Source: DAOUKH01 sp034421515 (GTDB lineage: Bacteria > Chloroflexota > Dehalococcoidia > SHYB01). From it: a DNA stretch of 64,000 nucleotides. Below are positions 17,942 to 26,275 of this stretch, one piece after another (position 1 is the first letter of the stretch; every line of letters begins with the position of its first letter). The notes below the pieces were generated by a model, which did no database searches, was not told where the DNA came from, and worked only from the letters and a program-made list of their open reading frames with translations. The position numbers were made by a program, and so were the translations under genes. The stretch lies in contig DAOUKH010000046.1 of assembly GCA_034421515.1 (NCBI GenBank), positions 30,163-94,162 of the forward strand. The letters are read 5' to 3'.

Positions 17942-18302
17942 ATGAAAAACATCACCGTGTCCATCGACGAGGAGACTTACCGTCGCGCCCGTATTCGGGC
18001 GGCGGAGCTCGGCACGTCCCTATCGGATCTCGTGCGGAGCTACCTCAGCGCCCTCGTCGCCCGCCCGACCTCGGAAGCGGAGGTTGATCCCCAGGACGTC
18101 GAGACGCCCGACGAGCGCCGTCGCAGGCTGCTTCGAGAGGTGCTCGCGGATTTGGACGCAAAGGGCGCAGGGTTAATCATGTCCGAGAATCTACCCCGCG
18201 ACGCCCTGTACCGACCGCGATGCGATGTCCGCTGACGAGGCCCGCGCGCTTCGAGGAACAAGCTGGGAAGGCGACCTCGATTCGCTGCGTTCCGGCCGCT
18301 AG
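17942..18302 (+). pseudogene. RHH (VapB/CopG-type) antitoxin, frameshifted near its C-terminus
   Basis: The open frame 17942-18235 encodes 97 aa. It begins with a ribbon-helix-helix DNA-binding domain (MKNITVSIDEETYRRARIRA, then TSLSDLVRSYL). The frame reads ENLPRDALYRPRCDVR and stops. If one C is ignored around 18210-18213, it reads NLPRDALYDRDAMSADEA and continues to a TAG at 18300-18302 (...GTSWEGDLDSLRSGR). The NLPR-ALYDR ending is typical of this antitoxin family, so a +1 insertion or sequencing error is likely. No PIN-domain toxin follows, so this is a partner-less or decaying antitoxin. Confidence 0.65.
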
Positions 18303-18356
18303 CCGCCCGGGCAGCATCATCCTTGCTGATCGCACAAATATGTGTTGGAATAGCTG

Positions 18357-18563
18357 GTGAACGACAGGGAGTTCTTGAGAAGACTCAGACGATACGCCCG
18401 TAGGCATCGTTTTGACGTCACCTTCGAACCCACTCGCGGGAAAGGGAGCCATGGTTCGGTCTGGCTCGGCGCTTTCCGGACAACTGTCCCGCATGGCGAG
18501 ATTCCGACCGGCACGCTGGCCTCGATGCTGAAGGACTTGCACATCGATAGAAGAGAGTTCTAG
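18357..18563 (+). CDS. hicA: HicA-type mRNA interferase toxin
   Basis: A 68 aa protein with a GTG start. It shows the HicA double-stranded-RNA-binding-like fold: the family signature GKGSHGSVWLG at 28-38 contains the catalytic His32, and PHGEIPTGTLASMLKDL is the C-terminal block. HicA toxins cleave mRNA and are neutralised by HicB. The hicB gene starts 4 bp downstream, giving the usual toxin-antitoxin order. Confidence 0.9.
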   Translation: MNDREFLRRLRRYARRHRFDVTFEPTRGKGSHGSVWLGAFRTTVPHGEIPTGTLASMLKDLHIDRREF

Positions 18564-18566
18564 CTC

Positions 18567-19043
18567 ATGCGCTACGCCTATCCCTGCAATATCGTCCCCG
18601 ACGAAGAGGAGCAACGGGCGACCGGAAGGGAAGCCTACGTGGTGAACTTTCCGGATGTATACGGAGCCAACACCGGCGGGTGGTCATGGGAAGAGGCCCT
18701 GGAAATGGCCCAGGACTGCTTGGGCGTCGCTCTGGCCATGTACGTCGATGACCGCCAGGAGATTCCCTCCCCCAGTCCCCTGGCTGAGGGCCAGGTGCTG
18801 ATCTCCGTGGCGCCCATTGTCGCGGCGAAGTTGGCCCTCTATGCCGCCATGCGGGAGCAGGGCTTGACCAACGTCGCGCTCGCCGCCCGGTTGGGGCTGC
18901 AAGAAACCGCGGTCAGGCGACTTGTCGACCCCGGACATCGTTCACACATTACGTCGGTCGAGAAGGCCCTGCGAGCCGTTGGGCGCGACCTTGTACTGGA
19001 GGATAGAGCCGCGGTCCAAGAGCCTAAGGGGTCCGCCGCTTAA
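18567..19043 (+). CDS. hicB: HicB-type antitoxin with C-terminal HTH
   Basis: A 158 aa antitoxin. The N-terminal partial RNase-H-like domain carries YVVNFPDVYGANTGGWSWEEALEMAQDCL, here in the long spacing usual for HicB. A C-terminal XRE-like helix-turn-helix follows (TNVALAARLGLQETAVRRLVDP), which would bind the operon's own promoter. The ATG lies 3 bp after the hicA stop. The pair is intact and likely functional. Confidence 0.9.
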   Translation: MRYAYPCNIVPDEEEQRATGREAYVVNFPDVYGANTGGWSWEEALEMAQDCLGVALAMYVDDRQEIPSPSPLAEGQVLISVAPIVAAKLALYAAMREQGLTNVALAARLGLQETAVRRLVDPGHRSHITSVEKALRAVGRDLVLEDRAAVQEPKGSAA

Positions 19044-19069
19044 CCTCGACCTAACGGGTAGCCGTACGG

Positions 19070-19528
19070 CTACCCGCCCGCCGCCTTACTCTGGTAGCGC
19101 GCCCTCGTCTCCGCGGCGTGGCCGGGGGACATGAACTGGATGAGGATGCCGTCGGGGTCGACGAAGAAGCCGGGGCGCGGCGACTCCACCCCCATCCCCA
19201 CCAGCCGCTCCGTCAGGGCCGCCAGGTCGGAGACGCCGACCGCGAAGTGCGTCACGCCGAGATCGTCGAGCAGAATGCCCTCGCCGTGGGGGTCCTGGTA
19301 CTCCGTCAGGGAGACCGTGATGCCGCCGCCGGTGTCGAGCGTCACCATGCGGTGGCCTTCCCGCGGGGTGCGGTGCGCCAGGTTCATGACCTCGCGGTCG
19401 TGGGGGGCGACGACGTCAAGCGTGACGCCGAAGCCAAGCTGGTCGCGGTAGAACCGGAGCGACCGCTCCATGTCGGAAACGGTCACCGTGATGTGGTCGA
19501 CGCCTGAGAATTCGTAGCCGTGCGGCAT
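19070..19528 (-). CDS. VOC (glyoxalase/dioxygenase) family protein
   Basis: A 152 aa vicinal-oxygen-chelate fold protein with two beta-alpha-beta-beta-beta modules. The first begins GVDHITVTVSDMERSLRFYRDQLGF (9-33), with metal ligand His12. The second is GVTHFAVGVSDLAALTERL, with its His, and the C-terminal FFVDPDGILIQFMS supplies the Glu/Gln position as Gln. It is glyoxalase-I-like in layout, but no substrate can be assigned. It is convergent with hicB. Confidence 0.82.
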   Translation of the reverse strand: MPHGYEFSGVDHITVTVSDMERSLRFYRDQLGFGVTLDVVAPHDREVMNLAHRTPREGHRMVTLDTGGGITVSLTEYQDPHGEGILLDDLGVTHFAVGVSDLAALTERLVGMGVESPRPGFFVDPDGILIQFMSPGHAAETRARYQSKAAGG

Positions 19529-19575
19529 CGTGTTCGCTCCTAATATGCTCGTTCGTTATGTGCTCGCTATGCGTT

Positions 19576-19665
19576 TCATCTGGAGTGAAGAAGCGGTGAC
19601 TTGCTCATGTCCACGTTGTGCAGCCCGATGGCGTTGTCCATGAGCATTTTCCGGGCGGGATGATA
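19576..19665 (-). pseudogene. Possible C-terminal remnant of an amidohydrolase
   Basis: On the minus strand this short stretch reads HPARKMLMDNAIGLHNVDMS and then ends SPLLHSR before a stop. It resembles the closing helix of amidohydrolase_2 proteins (K-I-L-x-D-N-A-x-R-L-Y-x-L). No upstream coding part survives, because the RNase P promoter and gene lie there. It is short, so a chance match is possible. Confidence 0.3.
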
Positions 19666-19691
19666 CACCGCCGGTGAGGAACCGGGCGGCG

Positions 19692-19697
19692 TATACT
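19692..19697 (+). promoter_or_regulatory. -10 element of the RNase P RNA gene
   Basis: TATACT lies 7 bp before the predicted 5' end of the RNA (about 19704). A -35 box is not evident. Confidence 0.5.
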
Positions 19698-19703
19698 GGG
19701 GTC

Positions 19704-20095
19704 GGACCGAGAGGGCCGGGTGGCCGCCCGCTCGCGAGAGCGGGAGGAAAGTCCGAGCTCCACCGGGCAAGGATGCTGGGTAACTCCCAGGAGGGGCGAC
19801 CCTACGGATAGCGCCACAGAAACATACCGCCCTTCTTCGGAAGGGTAAGGGTGCAATGGTGAGGTAAGAGCTCACCGGGGTTTCGGGTGACCGCGGCCCC
19901 GGGCAAGCCCCATCCGGAGCAAGGCCAAGTAGGAGGACCATGAGCGCCCGGCTCGTCCTCGGGTTGGCCGCTCGACCCCGCCGGCAACGGCGGGGCTAGA
20001 TAGATGGCCACCGCTCTCGGCCGCGGGAGGAAGGCCCTTCGGGCCGTAAACCGCCGCCGCGGGCACAGAACTCGGCTTACAGGCCCTCTCGGCCC
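19704..20095 (+). ncRNA. rnpB: RNase P RNA, bacterial type A
   Basis: This is the catalytic RNA that removes tRNA 5' leaders. The closing P1 helix is visible: CCGAGAGGGCC at 19707-19717 pairs perfectly with GGCCCTCTCGG at 20082-20092. The universal core GAGGAAAGTCCGAGCTCC starts near 19742, ACAGAAACATACCGCC near 19816 and AAGGGTGCAATGGTGAGGTA near 19847. The 3' core ACAGAACTCGGCTTACAGG ends just before the second P1 strand. The length of about 390 nt is normal. A strong terminator follows immediately. Confidence 0.95.
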
Positions 20096-20126
20096 GGACC
20101 CCGGCCTCCCCCGGGGTCCTCTCTTT
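20096..20126 (+). terminator. Rho-independent terminator of rnpB
   Basis: GGACCCCGG (20096-20104) pairs with CCGGGGTCC (20111-20119) in a 9 bp perfect stem, followed by TCTCTTT. Confidence 0.75.
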
Positions 20127-20137
20127 ATGTCTAGCCG

Positions 20138-20167
20138 TTGACCCTCTCCCAAGCGCCGCCGTATCAT
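20138..20167 (+). promoter_or_regulatory. Promoter of the pentose-phosphate operon
   Basis: TTGACC (20138-20143), an 18 bp spacer and TATCAT (20162-20167). Initiation near 20174 would put the transketolase remnant first in the transcript and tal-pgi second. Confidence 0.5.
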
Positions 20168-20285
20168 GATTGCGCGCCGGCACGGCCCGCCGGCGAGCCG
20201 CCGCAAAGGAGCCCGCTTCACCGCCCCCGCCCGCCCCCAGGCCGCCGCGCCGGGGGGCAGGGCGCTACCCAGGGAAGCAGACGCC

Positions 20286-20444
20286 ATGCACGACGCGGGA
20301 CGCGATCAGCTGTGCATCGACACGATGCGCGCCCTCCCTATGGAGCAGGTCGAACGGGCCATTTCGGGCCGACCCGCCGTCATTGCCGCCGTCGAACGCT
20401 CCTACTGGTTGACAGAGGCTATGCGAAACAGCGAAGGAGCATGA
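20286..20444 (+). pseudogene. Transketolase N-terminal remnant (52 codons)
   Basis: From ATG 20286 the product reads MHDAGRDQLCIDTMRALPME and continues QVERAISGRP before losing similarity. Transketolases start D-Q-L-C-I-N-T-I-R-x-L-S-x-D-A-V-x-x-A-N-S-G-H-P, so this looks like the first ~30 residues of one. The rest of the gene (TPP and Pyr domains) is missing. The cofactor-contacting H in SGHP is R here. Its stop overlaps the tal-pgi ATG (ATGA), so it is still translated and may serve as a coupling leader. Position at the head of a pentose-phosphate operon supports the identity. Confidence 0.5.
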
Positions 20445-23146
20445 TGACCAACGCGATCCAAGAGACCGGACGCCTCGGCCAATCGATCTGGTACGACAAC
20501 GTACGGCGCGGCCTCATCGTCTCCGGCGACTTGGAACGCCTCATCGACTCCGGGGTCTCCGGCCTCACCTCCAACCCCTCCATTTTCGAGAAGGCCATCG
20601 CCGGCAGCGCCGACTACGACGACGCCCTCCGCGCCCTCGCCGACCAGGGCGCAACGGTAGACGAGACCTACGAGGCGCTGACCATCGACGACATCCGCAT
20701 GGTCGCCGATCTGCTCCGCCCGCTCTACGACCGCACCGGCGGCGCCGACGGCTACGCCTCCCTCGAGGTCAGTCCAGACTTGGCCCACGACACCGAGGCT
20801 TCCATCGAGGAGGCCCGCCGCCTCTTCAAGATGCTCGAGCGCCCCAACGCCATGATCAAGATTCCGGCGACCCCCGAGGGGATGCCCGCCGTCCGGCAGC
20901 TCATCAGCGAGGGGATCAACGTCAACGTCACCCTCATCTTCTCGCTGGCCGCCTACCGGCAGGTCATCGAGTCGTACCTTGCCGGGCTGGAGCAGTTGGC
21001 CGAGTCGGGCGGCGACGTCAGCCGCGTCGCCTCCGTCGCCTCCTTCTTCCTCAGCCGCGTCGACACCGCCGTCGACGCCCAGCTCCAGGAGCGCATCGAC
21101 GCAGGGGCGGACGACCTGGAACCGCTGCTGGGCCGGGCCGCCATCGCCAACGCCCAGAAGGCCTACGGCATCTTCAAGGACATCTTCGAAAGCGAACGCT
21201 TCGCTCACCTCAAAGAGAAGCAGGCCCGCGTGCAGCGCCCCCTCTGGGCCAGCACCAGCGCCAAGAACCCCGCCTACGACGAGCTCCATTACGTCGAGCC
21301 CCTCATCGGGCTGCACACCGTGAACACCCTGCCGCCGAACACCATCGCCTCCCTGCTCGAAAAGGGGCAACCGGAGGCGCGCCTCACCGGCGACGTCTCC
21401 GAGGCCGACGAGGTCCTCGACGGCGTCGCCAAGGCCGGCGTGGACATGGACGCCGTCACCGACAAGCTGCTCGCCGACGGCGTCGACGCCTTCATAGACG
21501 CCTTCGACTCCCTGAAACGGAACATTGCCGACAAGCTTGCTCTGCTCCAATCAGGAAGCCCAGATGGCTTCCTCGCCGGCCTGGGAGCGCACCGGCCCGC
21601 CGTCGACGACGCCCTCGGCAAGCTTGACGCCGGCAAGGTCATGGAGCGCATCCTGGCCAAGGACCACACCGTCTGGCGCGACGACCCCACCGAGATAGCC
21701 GACCGCCTCGGCTGGCTCGACGCCCCCGAGACGATGGCGAAGCACGCCGGCGAGCTCGCCGCCTTCGCCGACGAGATACGCGGCGAGGGCATCGGGCACG
21801 CCGTCCTGCTCGGCATGGGCGGCAGCAGCCTCGGCCCCGAGGTCCTGCGCCGCTCCTTCGGCCCCCAGGACGGCTACCCCGGCCTCATCGTCCTCGACTC
21901 AACCGCGCCCGCCTGGGTGCGAAGCGTGACCGACGCCATCGACCCAGCGCGCACCCTCTTCATCGTCTCGTCCAAATCGGGCTCGACCGCCGAGGTCCAC
22001 GCCTTCTACCGCTACTTCCGCGGTCTCGTCGAGGAGGCCGTCGGCTCCGACGAGGCCGGATCGCATTTCGTCGCCGTCACCGACGCCGGCACGCCGCTGG
22101 AACGGCTGGCGAAAGAGGAAGGCTTCCGCCGCATCTTCATCAACCCCGCCGACATCGGGGGGCGCTACTCCGTGCTCTCCTACTTCGGCCTCGCCCCGGC
22201 GGCGCTCATGGGCCTCGATCCCGGCGAGTTGCTCGGGCGCGCCGCCCGCATGCGGGACACCGCCGGCACGCCCCCCGCCGAGAATCCGGCGGCGCTGCTC
22301 GGCGCGGCCATGGGCGCGCTCGCCCGCCAGGGCCGCGACAAGCTGACCCTCCTCACCGGCCCCGGGCTCGAAGGCTACGGCCTCTGGGTCGAGCAGCTGC
22401 TCGCGGAGAGCACCGGCAAGGACGGCGCCGGCATCATCCCCGTCGACGGCGAGCCCCTTCTCGACCCCGCCGCCTACGGCGACGACCGCCTCTTCGTCTA
22501 CCCGCGCCTGCAAGGCAAGGACAACCGCGACCTCGACGAGGCCGCGAACGCGCTCGCCAAGGCGGGCCACCCCGTTCTGCGCCTCCACCTCAACGACGCC
22601 TACGACCTCGGAGCGGAGTTCTTCCGTTGGGAGCTGGCCGCCGCGGTGGCCGGCCACATCCTGAACATCCAGCCCTTCGACCAGCCAAACGTGCAGCAGG
22701 CCAAGGACATGACCAAGCGGCTCCTCGATGCCTACCTCGACACCGGCGCGCTGCCCGAGCCGCCGCAAACGCCGACGCCCGACGCACTGCTCGCCGGAGC
22801 CAAGCCCGGCGACTACGCCGCCATCCAGGTCTACGGCCCTCAGACGGCCGAGACCGACGAGGCCGTCGCCGCGCTCCGCCGCCGAATCGCCGAGCGGCAC
22901 AAGATCGCCACCACCGCCGGCTACGGCCCCCGCTACCTCCACTCGACGGGGCAGCTGCACAAGGGCGGTCCGGCGAGCGGGATCTTTCTGCAATACGAAC
23001 CCCCGCAGGGGGACGACCTCGACATCCCCGGCGAGGGCTACAGCTTTGGCGTGCTCGTCAGGGCCCAGGCCGTGGGCGACCTGCAGGCGCTCCTCGACCT
23101 GGGGCGCCGCGCCGCCCGAGTCGAGGACGCACCGGCCGCGGTCTAA
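20441..23146 (+). CDS. Bifunctional transaldolase / glucose-6-phosphate isomerase
   Basis: A fused 901 aa enzyme. Residues ~1-370 form a transaldolase of the Tal type B (cyanobacterial/actinobacterial) class, with SNPSIF at 44-49 and the Schiff-base lysine Lys140 in MIKIPATPEG. Residues ~375-901 form a phosphoglucose isomerase with GMGGSSLGPEVL near 457-468 and an SSKSGST sugar-phosphate loop near 513. The C-terminal GQLHKGGPASGIFLQ lies near 838-852. The fusion links the non-oxidative pentose-phosphate pathway to glycolysis. AAGGAG at 20434-20439 better fits the second ATG at 20444, so the protein may start MTNAIQ. Confidence 0.93.
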   Translation: MMTNAIQETGRLGQSIWYDNVRRGLIVSGDLERLIDSGVSGLTSNPSIFEKAIAGSADYDDALRALADQGATVDETYEALTIDDIRMVADLLRPLYDRTGGADGYASLEVSPDLAHDTEASIEEARRLFKMLERPNAMIKIPATPEGMPAVRQLISEGINVNVTLIFSLAAYRQVIESYLAGLEQLAESGGDVSRVASVASFFLSRVDTAVDAQLQERIDAGADDLEPLLGRAAIANAQKAYGIFKDIFESERFAHLKEKQARVQRPLWASTSAKNPAYDELHYVEPLIGLHTVNTLPPNTIASLLEKGQPEARLTGDVSEADEVLDGVAKAGVDMDAVTDKLLADGVDAFIDAFDSLKRNIADKLALLQSGSPDGFLAGLGAHRPAVDDALGKLDAGKVMERILAKDHTVWRDDPTEIADRLGWLDAPETMAKHAGELAAFADEIRGEGIGHAVLLGMGGSSLGPEVLRRSFGPQDGYPGLIVLDSTAPAWVRSVTDAIDPARTLFIVSSKSGSTAEVHAFYRYFRGLVEEAVGSDEAGSHFVAVTDAGTPLERLAKEEGFRRIFINPADIGGRYSVLSYFGLAPAALMGLDPGELLGRAARMRDTAGTPPAENPAALLGAAMGALARQGRDKLTLLTGPGLEGYGLWVEQLLAESTGKDGAGIIPVDGEPLLDPAAYGDDRLFVYPRLQGKDNRDLDEAANALAKAGHPVLRLHLNDAYDLGAEFFRWELAAAVAGHILNIQPFDQPNVQQAKDMTKRLLDAYLDTGALPEPPQTPTPDALLAGAKPGDYAAIQVYGPQTAETDEAVAALRRRIAERHKIATTAGYGPRYLHSTGQLHKGGPASGIFLQYEPPQGDDLDIPGEGYSFGVLVRAQAVGDLQALLDLGRRAARVEDAPAAV

Positions 23147-23183
23147 CCGGCGGGACTCCACCCGCCGAAGAAAGGCGGACGAC

Positions 23184-24098
23184 ATGGAACTCGGAATGGT
23201 CGGCCTTGGACGCATGGGCGGGGCCATGACGGCGCGCCTCCTGAATGGCGGCCACCGCGTCACCGTCTTCGACCTCGATCCCAAGGCCGTCGACGCCGCC
23301 CGCGAGCGCGGCGCAAGCGCCGCCGACTCCTTAGAAGACCTCGTCTCCAAGCTTGCCGCGCCGCGCGCCGTCTGGGTCATGGCGCCAGCCGGCGACGTCA
23401 CCGAGCGCATCATCGCCACGCTCGCGGACGCGCTCTCCCCCGGCGACGCCGTCATCGACGGCGGCAACGCCGACTACCGCGACAGCATGCGCCGCGCCGC
23501 CGAGCTGGCCGAGCGGGGCATCGACTTCCTCGATTCGGGCACTAGCGGCGGCATCTGGGGGCTCGAAGGCGGCTATTCCCTTATGGTCGGCGGCCCCGCC
23601 GAGACCTTCGCCCGCCTCGAACCGATCTTCCAGACCCTGGCCCCGTCGCCGACCACCGGCTACGGGCGGGTCGGCCCCGCCGGCTCGGGCCATTTCACCA
23701 AGATGGTGCACAACGGCGTCGAGTACGGCCTGATGCAAGCCTACGCCGAAGGCTTCCAGATGCTCAAGGCCAAAGAGGAGTTCGGCCTGGAAGTCGACCG
23801 CATCGCCCAGATTTGGCGCTTCGGCAGCGTCGTGCGCTCCTGGCTCCTCGACCTCACCGCCGAGGCCCTCGCCGAAGACCCGGAGCTTGCCGACATCGCC
23901 GCCTACGTCGAGGACTCCGGCGAGGGCCGCTGGACGGTACGCGAAGCCGCCGAGCTTGGCGTCCCCGCGCCCGTCCTCACGCAGTCGCTCTACGAGCGCT
24001 TCCGGTCGCGTCAGGAGAACTCCTACGCCGACCGTGTGCTCGCGGCGATGCGGAACAAGTTCGGCGGCCACGCCGTGAAGGCGGCCGAGCAGGGCTAG
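23184..24098 (+). CDS. gnd: 6-phosphogluconate dehydrogenase, decarboxylating (short form)
   Basis: Oxidatively decarboxylates 6-phosphogluconate to ribulose 5-phosphate. The protein is 304 aa, the short (YqeC/GndA-like) type. Its N-terminal GMVGLGRMGGAM is the Rossmann nucleotide loop. Substrate-site motifs LDSGTSGGIWGLEGGY and the catalytic FTKMVHNGVEYG (Lys-x-x-His-Asn) are intact. It lies 37 bp after tal-pgi and 1 bp before zwf. The short type is often NAD-preferring, but cofactor preference cannot be read here with confidence. Confidence 0.92.
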   Translation: MELGMVGLGRMGGAMTARLLNGGHRVTVFDLDPKAVDAARERGASAADSLEDLVSKLAAPRAVWVMAPAGDVTERIIATLADALSPGDAVIDGGNADYRDSMRRAAELAERGIDFLDSGTSGGIWGLEGGYSLMVGGPAETFARLEPIFQTLAPSPTTGYGRVGPAGSGHFTKMVHNGVEYGLMQAYAEGFQMLKAKEEFGLEVDRIAQIWRFGSVVRSWLLDLTAEALAEDPELADIAAYVEDSGEGRWTVREAAELGVPAPVLTQSLYERFRSRQENSYADRVLAAMRNKFGGHAVKAAEQG

Positions 24099-24099
24099 C

Positions 24100-25560
24100 A
24101 TGGCCTCGGAGAAGACCAGCGTCGTCATCTTCGGCGCGAGCGGCGACCTCGCCAGGCGCAAGCTCATACCGGCGCTGTTCGAACTCTACCGCAAGGGGCG
24201 CTTGCCCGCCGACACGCGGGTTGTCGGCTTCGCCCGCTCCGATTTCTCCGACGACGCCTTCCGCGACTACGTCTCGGAACAGGCACGCGACCTCGCCGGC
24301 GTCGACGACGCCTCATCCGACTGGCGGACCTTCCTCCGGCACGTGCATTACCAGCATGGCAGCCTCTCCGCGCGCGGGGACCTCATAAAGCTCCGCCACA
24401 AGCTCGTCGAGGTCGAGGGCGGTGACCCCAACGCCAACCGTCTCTTCTATCTCTCCATTGCGCCGAAGCTGTTCGAAGACACCGTCATGGGACTCGCCAC
24501 ATCGGGACTCGCCGCGGAGACCGGGGGCTGGCGGCGGCTCGTCGTCGAGAAGCCCTTCGGCCGCGACCTGAAATCAGCCCAAGAGCTCAATGCCAGCCTG
24601 CTTCGGGTCTTCAGGGAAGACCAGGTCTACCGGATCGACCACTACCTGGGCAAAGAGACGGTGCAGAACCTCCTCGTCTTCCGGTTCGGCAACGCCATCT
24701 TCGAGCCGGTATGGAACCGCAACTACGTCGACAACGTCCAGATCACCGTGGCCGAGAGCGTCGACCTTGCCGGCCGCGCCGGCTACTACGACAACACCGG
24801 TGCTACCCGTGACATGCTGCAGAACCACCTCCTCCAGCTCGTCGCGCTCGTGGCAATGGAGCCGCCCCCGAACTCGGAGCCGGAGACGCTGCGGAACATG
24901 CGCGTCGAGACCCTGAAGGCGATCCGGCGTTGGTCGCCCGACGGGGTGCGGCAACACGCCGTCCGTGGACGCTACCGCGGCTACGCCGGCGAGCCCGGCG
25001 TCGCTGCCGACTCCGCCACCGCCACCTACGTCGCGGTGCGCCTCTTTATCGACAACTGGCGGTGGGAGGGCGTACCGTTCTATGTGCGCACCGGCAAGGC
25101 CATGGCGCGCAAGGAGTCCGAGATCGTCGTCCAGTTCAAGCGTCCGCCCCAGCACATCTTCGAGGGCTCCGGCGCGCAGCCCAACGTCCTCTCCTTCTGC
25201 CTCCAGCCCGACGAGGGCGCGCTGCTCCGCTTCTCCGCCAAGGTCCCCGATCAGGGCATGGCCACCCGGCCCGTGGACATGGCCTTCCATTACGGCGCCG
25301 CCTTCCCCGGCGAGCCCATCCCCGACGCCTACGAGCGCCTCTTGCAAGATGCCATCGAGGGCGACCCCAGCCTCTTCATCCGCTCCGACCAGATCGAGGA
25401 GTCGTGGCGCATCGTCGAGCCGCTGCTGGAGGGCGCGTCGCCGGCGCCGCTGCGGGCGTACGAACGCGGCTCCTGGGGCCCCGACGCCGCCGACGCCCTG
25501 CTCGCCCAGCGCAACCACGCCTGGCTGCGCGTCTGCGGCCACGGTGAAGCCAGTGACTGA
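24100..25560 (+). CDS. zwf: Glucose-6-phosphate 1-dehydrogenase
   Basis: First, NADPH-producing step of the oxidative pentose-phosphate pathway. The 486 aa protein has the coenzyme loop GASGDLARRK (11-20) and the signature RIDHYLGKETVQN (about 178-190), with catalytic His and substrate lysine. The substrate-binding block EKPFG lies near 149. It starts one base after the gnd stop and overlaps pgl, so gnd-zwf-pgl are tightly coupled. Confidence 0.95.
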   Translation: MASEKTSVVIFGASGDLARRKLIPALFELYRKGRLPADTRVVGFARSDFSDDAFRDYVSEQARDLAGVDDASSDWRTFLRHVHYQHGSLSARGDLIKLRHKLVEVEGGDPNANRLFYLSIAPKLFEDTVMGLATSGLAAETGGWRRLVVEKPFGRDLKSAQELNASLLRVFREDQVYRIDHYLGKETVQNLLVFRFGNAIFEPVWNRNYVDNVQITVAESVDLAGRAGYYDNTGATRDMLQNHLLQLVALVAMEPPPNSEPETLRNMRVETLKAIRRWSPDGVRQHAVRGRYRGYAGEPGVAADSATATYVAVRLFIDNWRWEGVPFYVRTGKAMARKESEIVVQFKRPPQHIFEGSGAQPNVLSFCLQPDEGALLRFSAKVPDQGMATRPVDMAFHYGAAFPGEPIPDAYERLLQDAIEGDPSLFIRSDQIEESWRIVEPLLEGASPAPLRAYERGSWGPDAADALLAQRNHAWLRVCGHGEASD

Positions 25561-26275
25561 CATCCACCTCTTCCCCGACGCCGAGGAGCTGGCGCAGGGC
25601 GCAGCCGCCTTCGTCGCCTCCGCCGCCGAGCAGTCCATTCGCAAGCGGGGGCGCTTCGTCATCGCCCTCTCCGGCGGGTCGAGCCCGCGCCGCCTCTACG
25701 AGCTGCTCGCCGAGAGCGAACAGGACTGGCCCAACTGGCACGTTTTCTGGAGCGACGAACGGGCCGTCCGGCCCGATCACGCCGACAGCAACTTCGGGAT
25801 GGTCAAGTCGGCGCTGCTCAACCACATCGCCATCCCCATCGGAAACGTCCGCCGGATCGAAACGGAGCGGCCCGCCCCCGTCGCGGCCCGCCGCTACGAG
25901 GAGGCCATCCAGGCCCTGCTCGGCAAGAAACCGGCCTTCGACCTCGTGCTGCTCGGCGTCGGCGAGGACGGGCATACGGCGTCGCTCTTCCCCGGCGATG
26001 CCGCCGTCCGCGAGCGCGCCAAGCTGGTGACCGCGTGCCGCATGGAAGGCTCGGGGCCGGCGCGGGTCACCTTCACCCTGCCGCTGATCAACGCGTCGCG
26101 CCGGGCCGCCATCCTCGCCACCGGCGAGGCCAAGGCGGCGATGGTGCAGCGGGCCATCGAGCCGGCTCTTCGCGGCCCCGACATCCCCGCGGGGTTGGTC
26201 GCGCCCAGCAAGGGCTCCCTGCACTGGTTCCTCAGCCAGGATGCCGCCGCCGACCTGCGCAATATCCCGATATGA
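25553..26275 (+). CDS. pgl: 6-phosphogluconolactonase
   Basis: Hydrolyses 6-phosphogluconolactone, the product of Zwf. The 240 aa protein shows the DevB/SOL motifs ALSGGSSPRRLYELL, HVFWSDERAV, SNFGMVKSALL and LLGVGEDGHTASLFPG. GTG 25553 overlaps the zwf stop by eight bases; another in-frame GTG at 25544 is equally possible because neither has a clear ribosome site. Its TGA overlaps the next ATG. Confidence 0.92.
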   Translation: MTDIHLFPDAEELAQGAAAFVASAAEQSIRKRGRFVIALSGGSSPRRLYELLAESEQDWPNWHVFWSDERAVRPDHADSNFGMVKSALLNHIAIPIGNVRRIETERPAPVAARRYEEAIQALLGKKPAFDLVLLGVGEDGHTASLFPGDAAVRERAKLVTACRMEGSGPARVTFTLPLINASRRAAILATGEAKAAMVQRAIEPALRGPDIPAGLVAPSKGSLHWFLSQDAAADLRNIPI

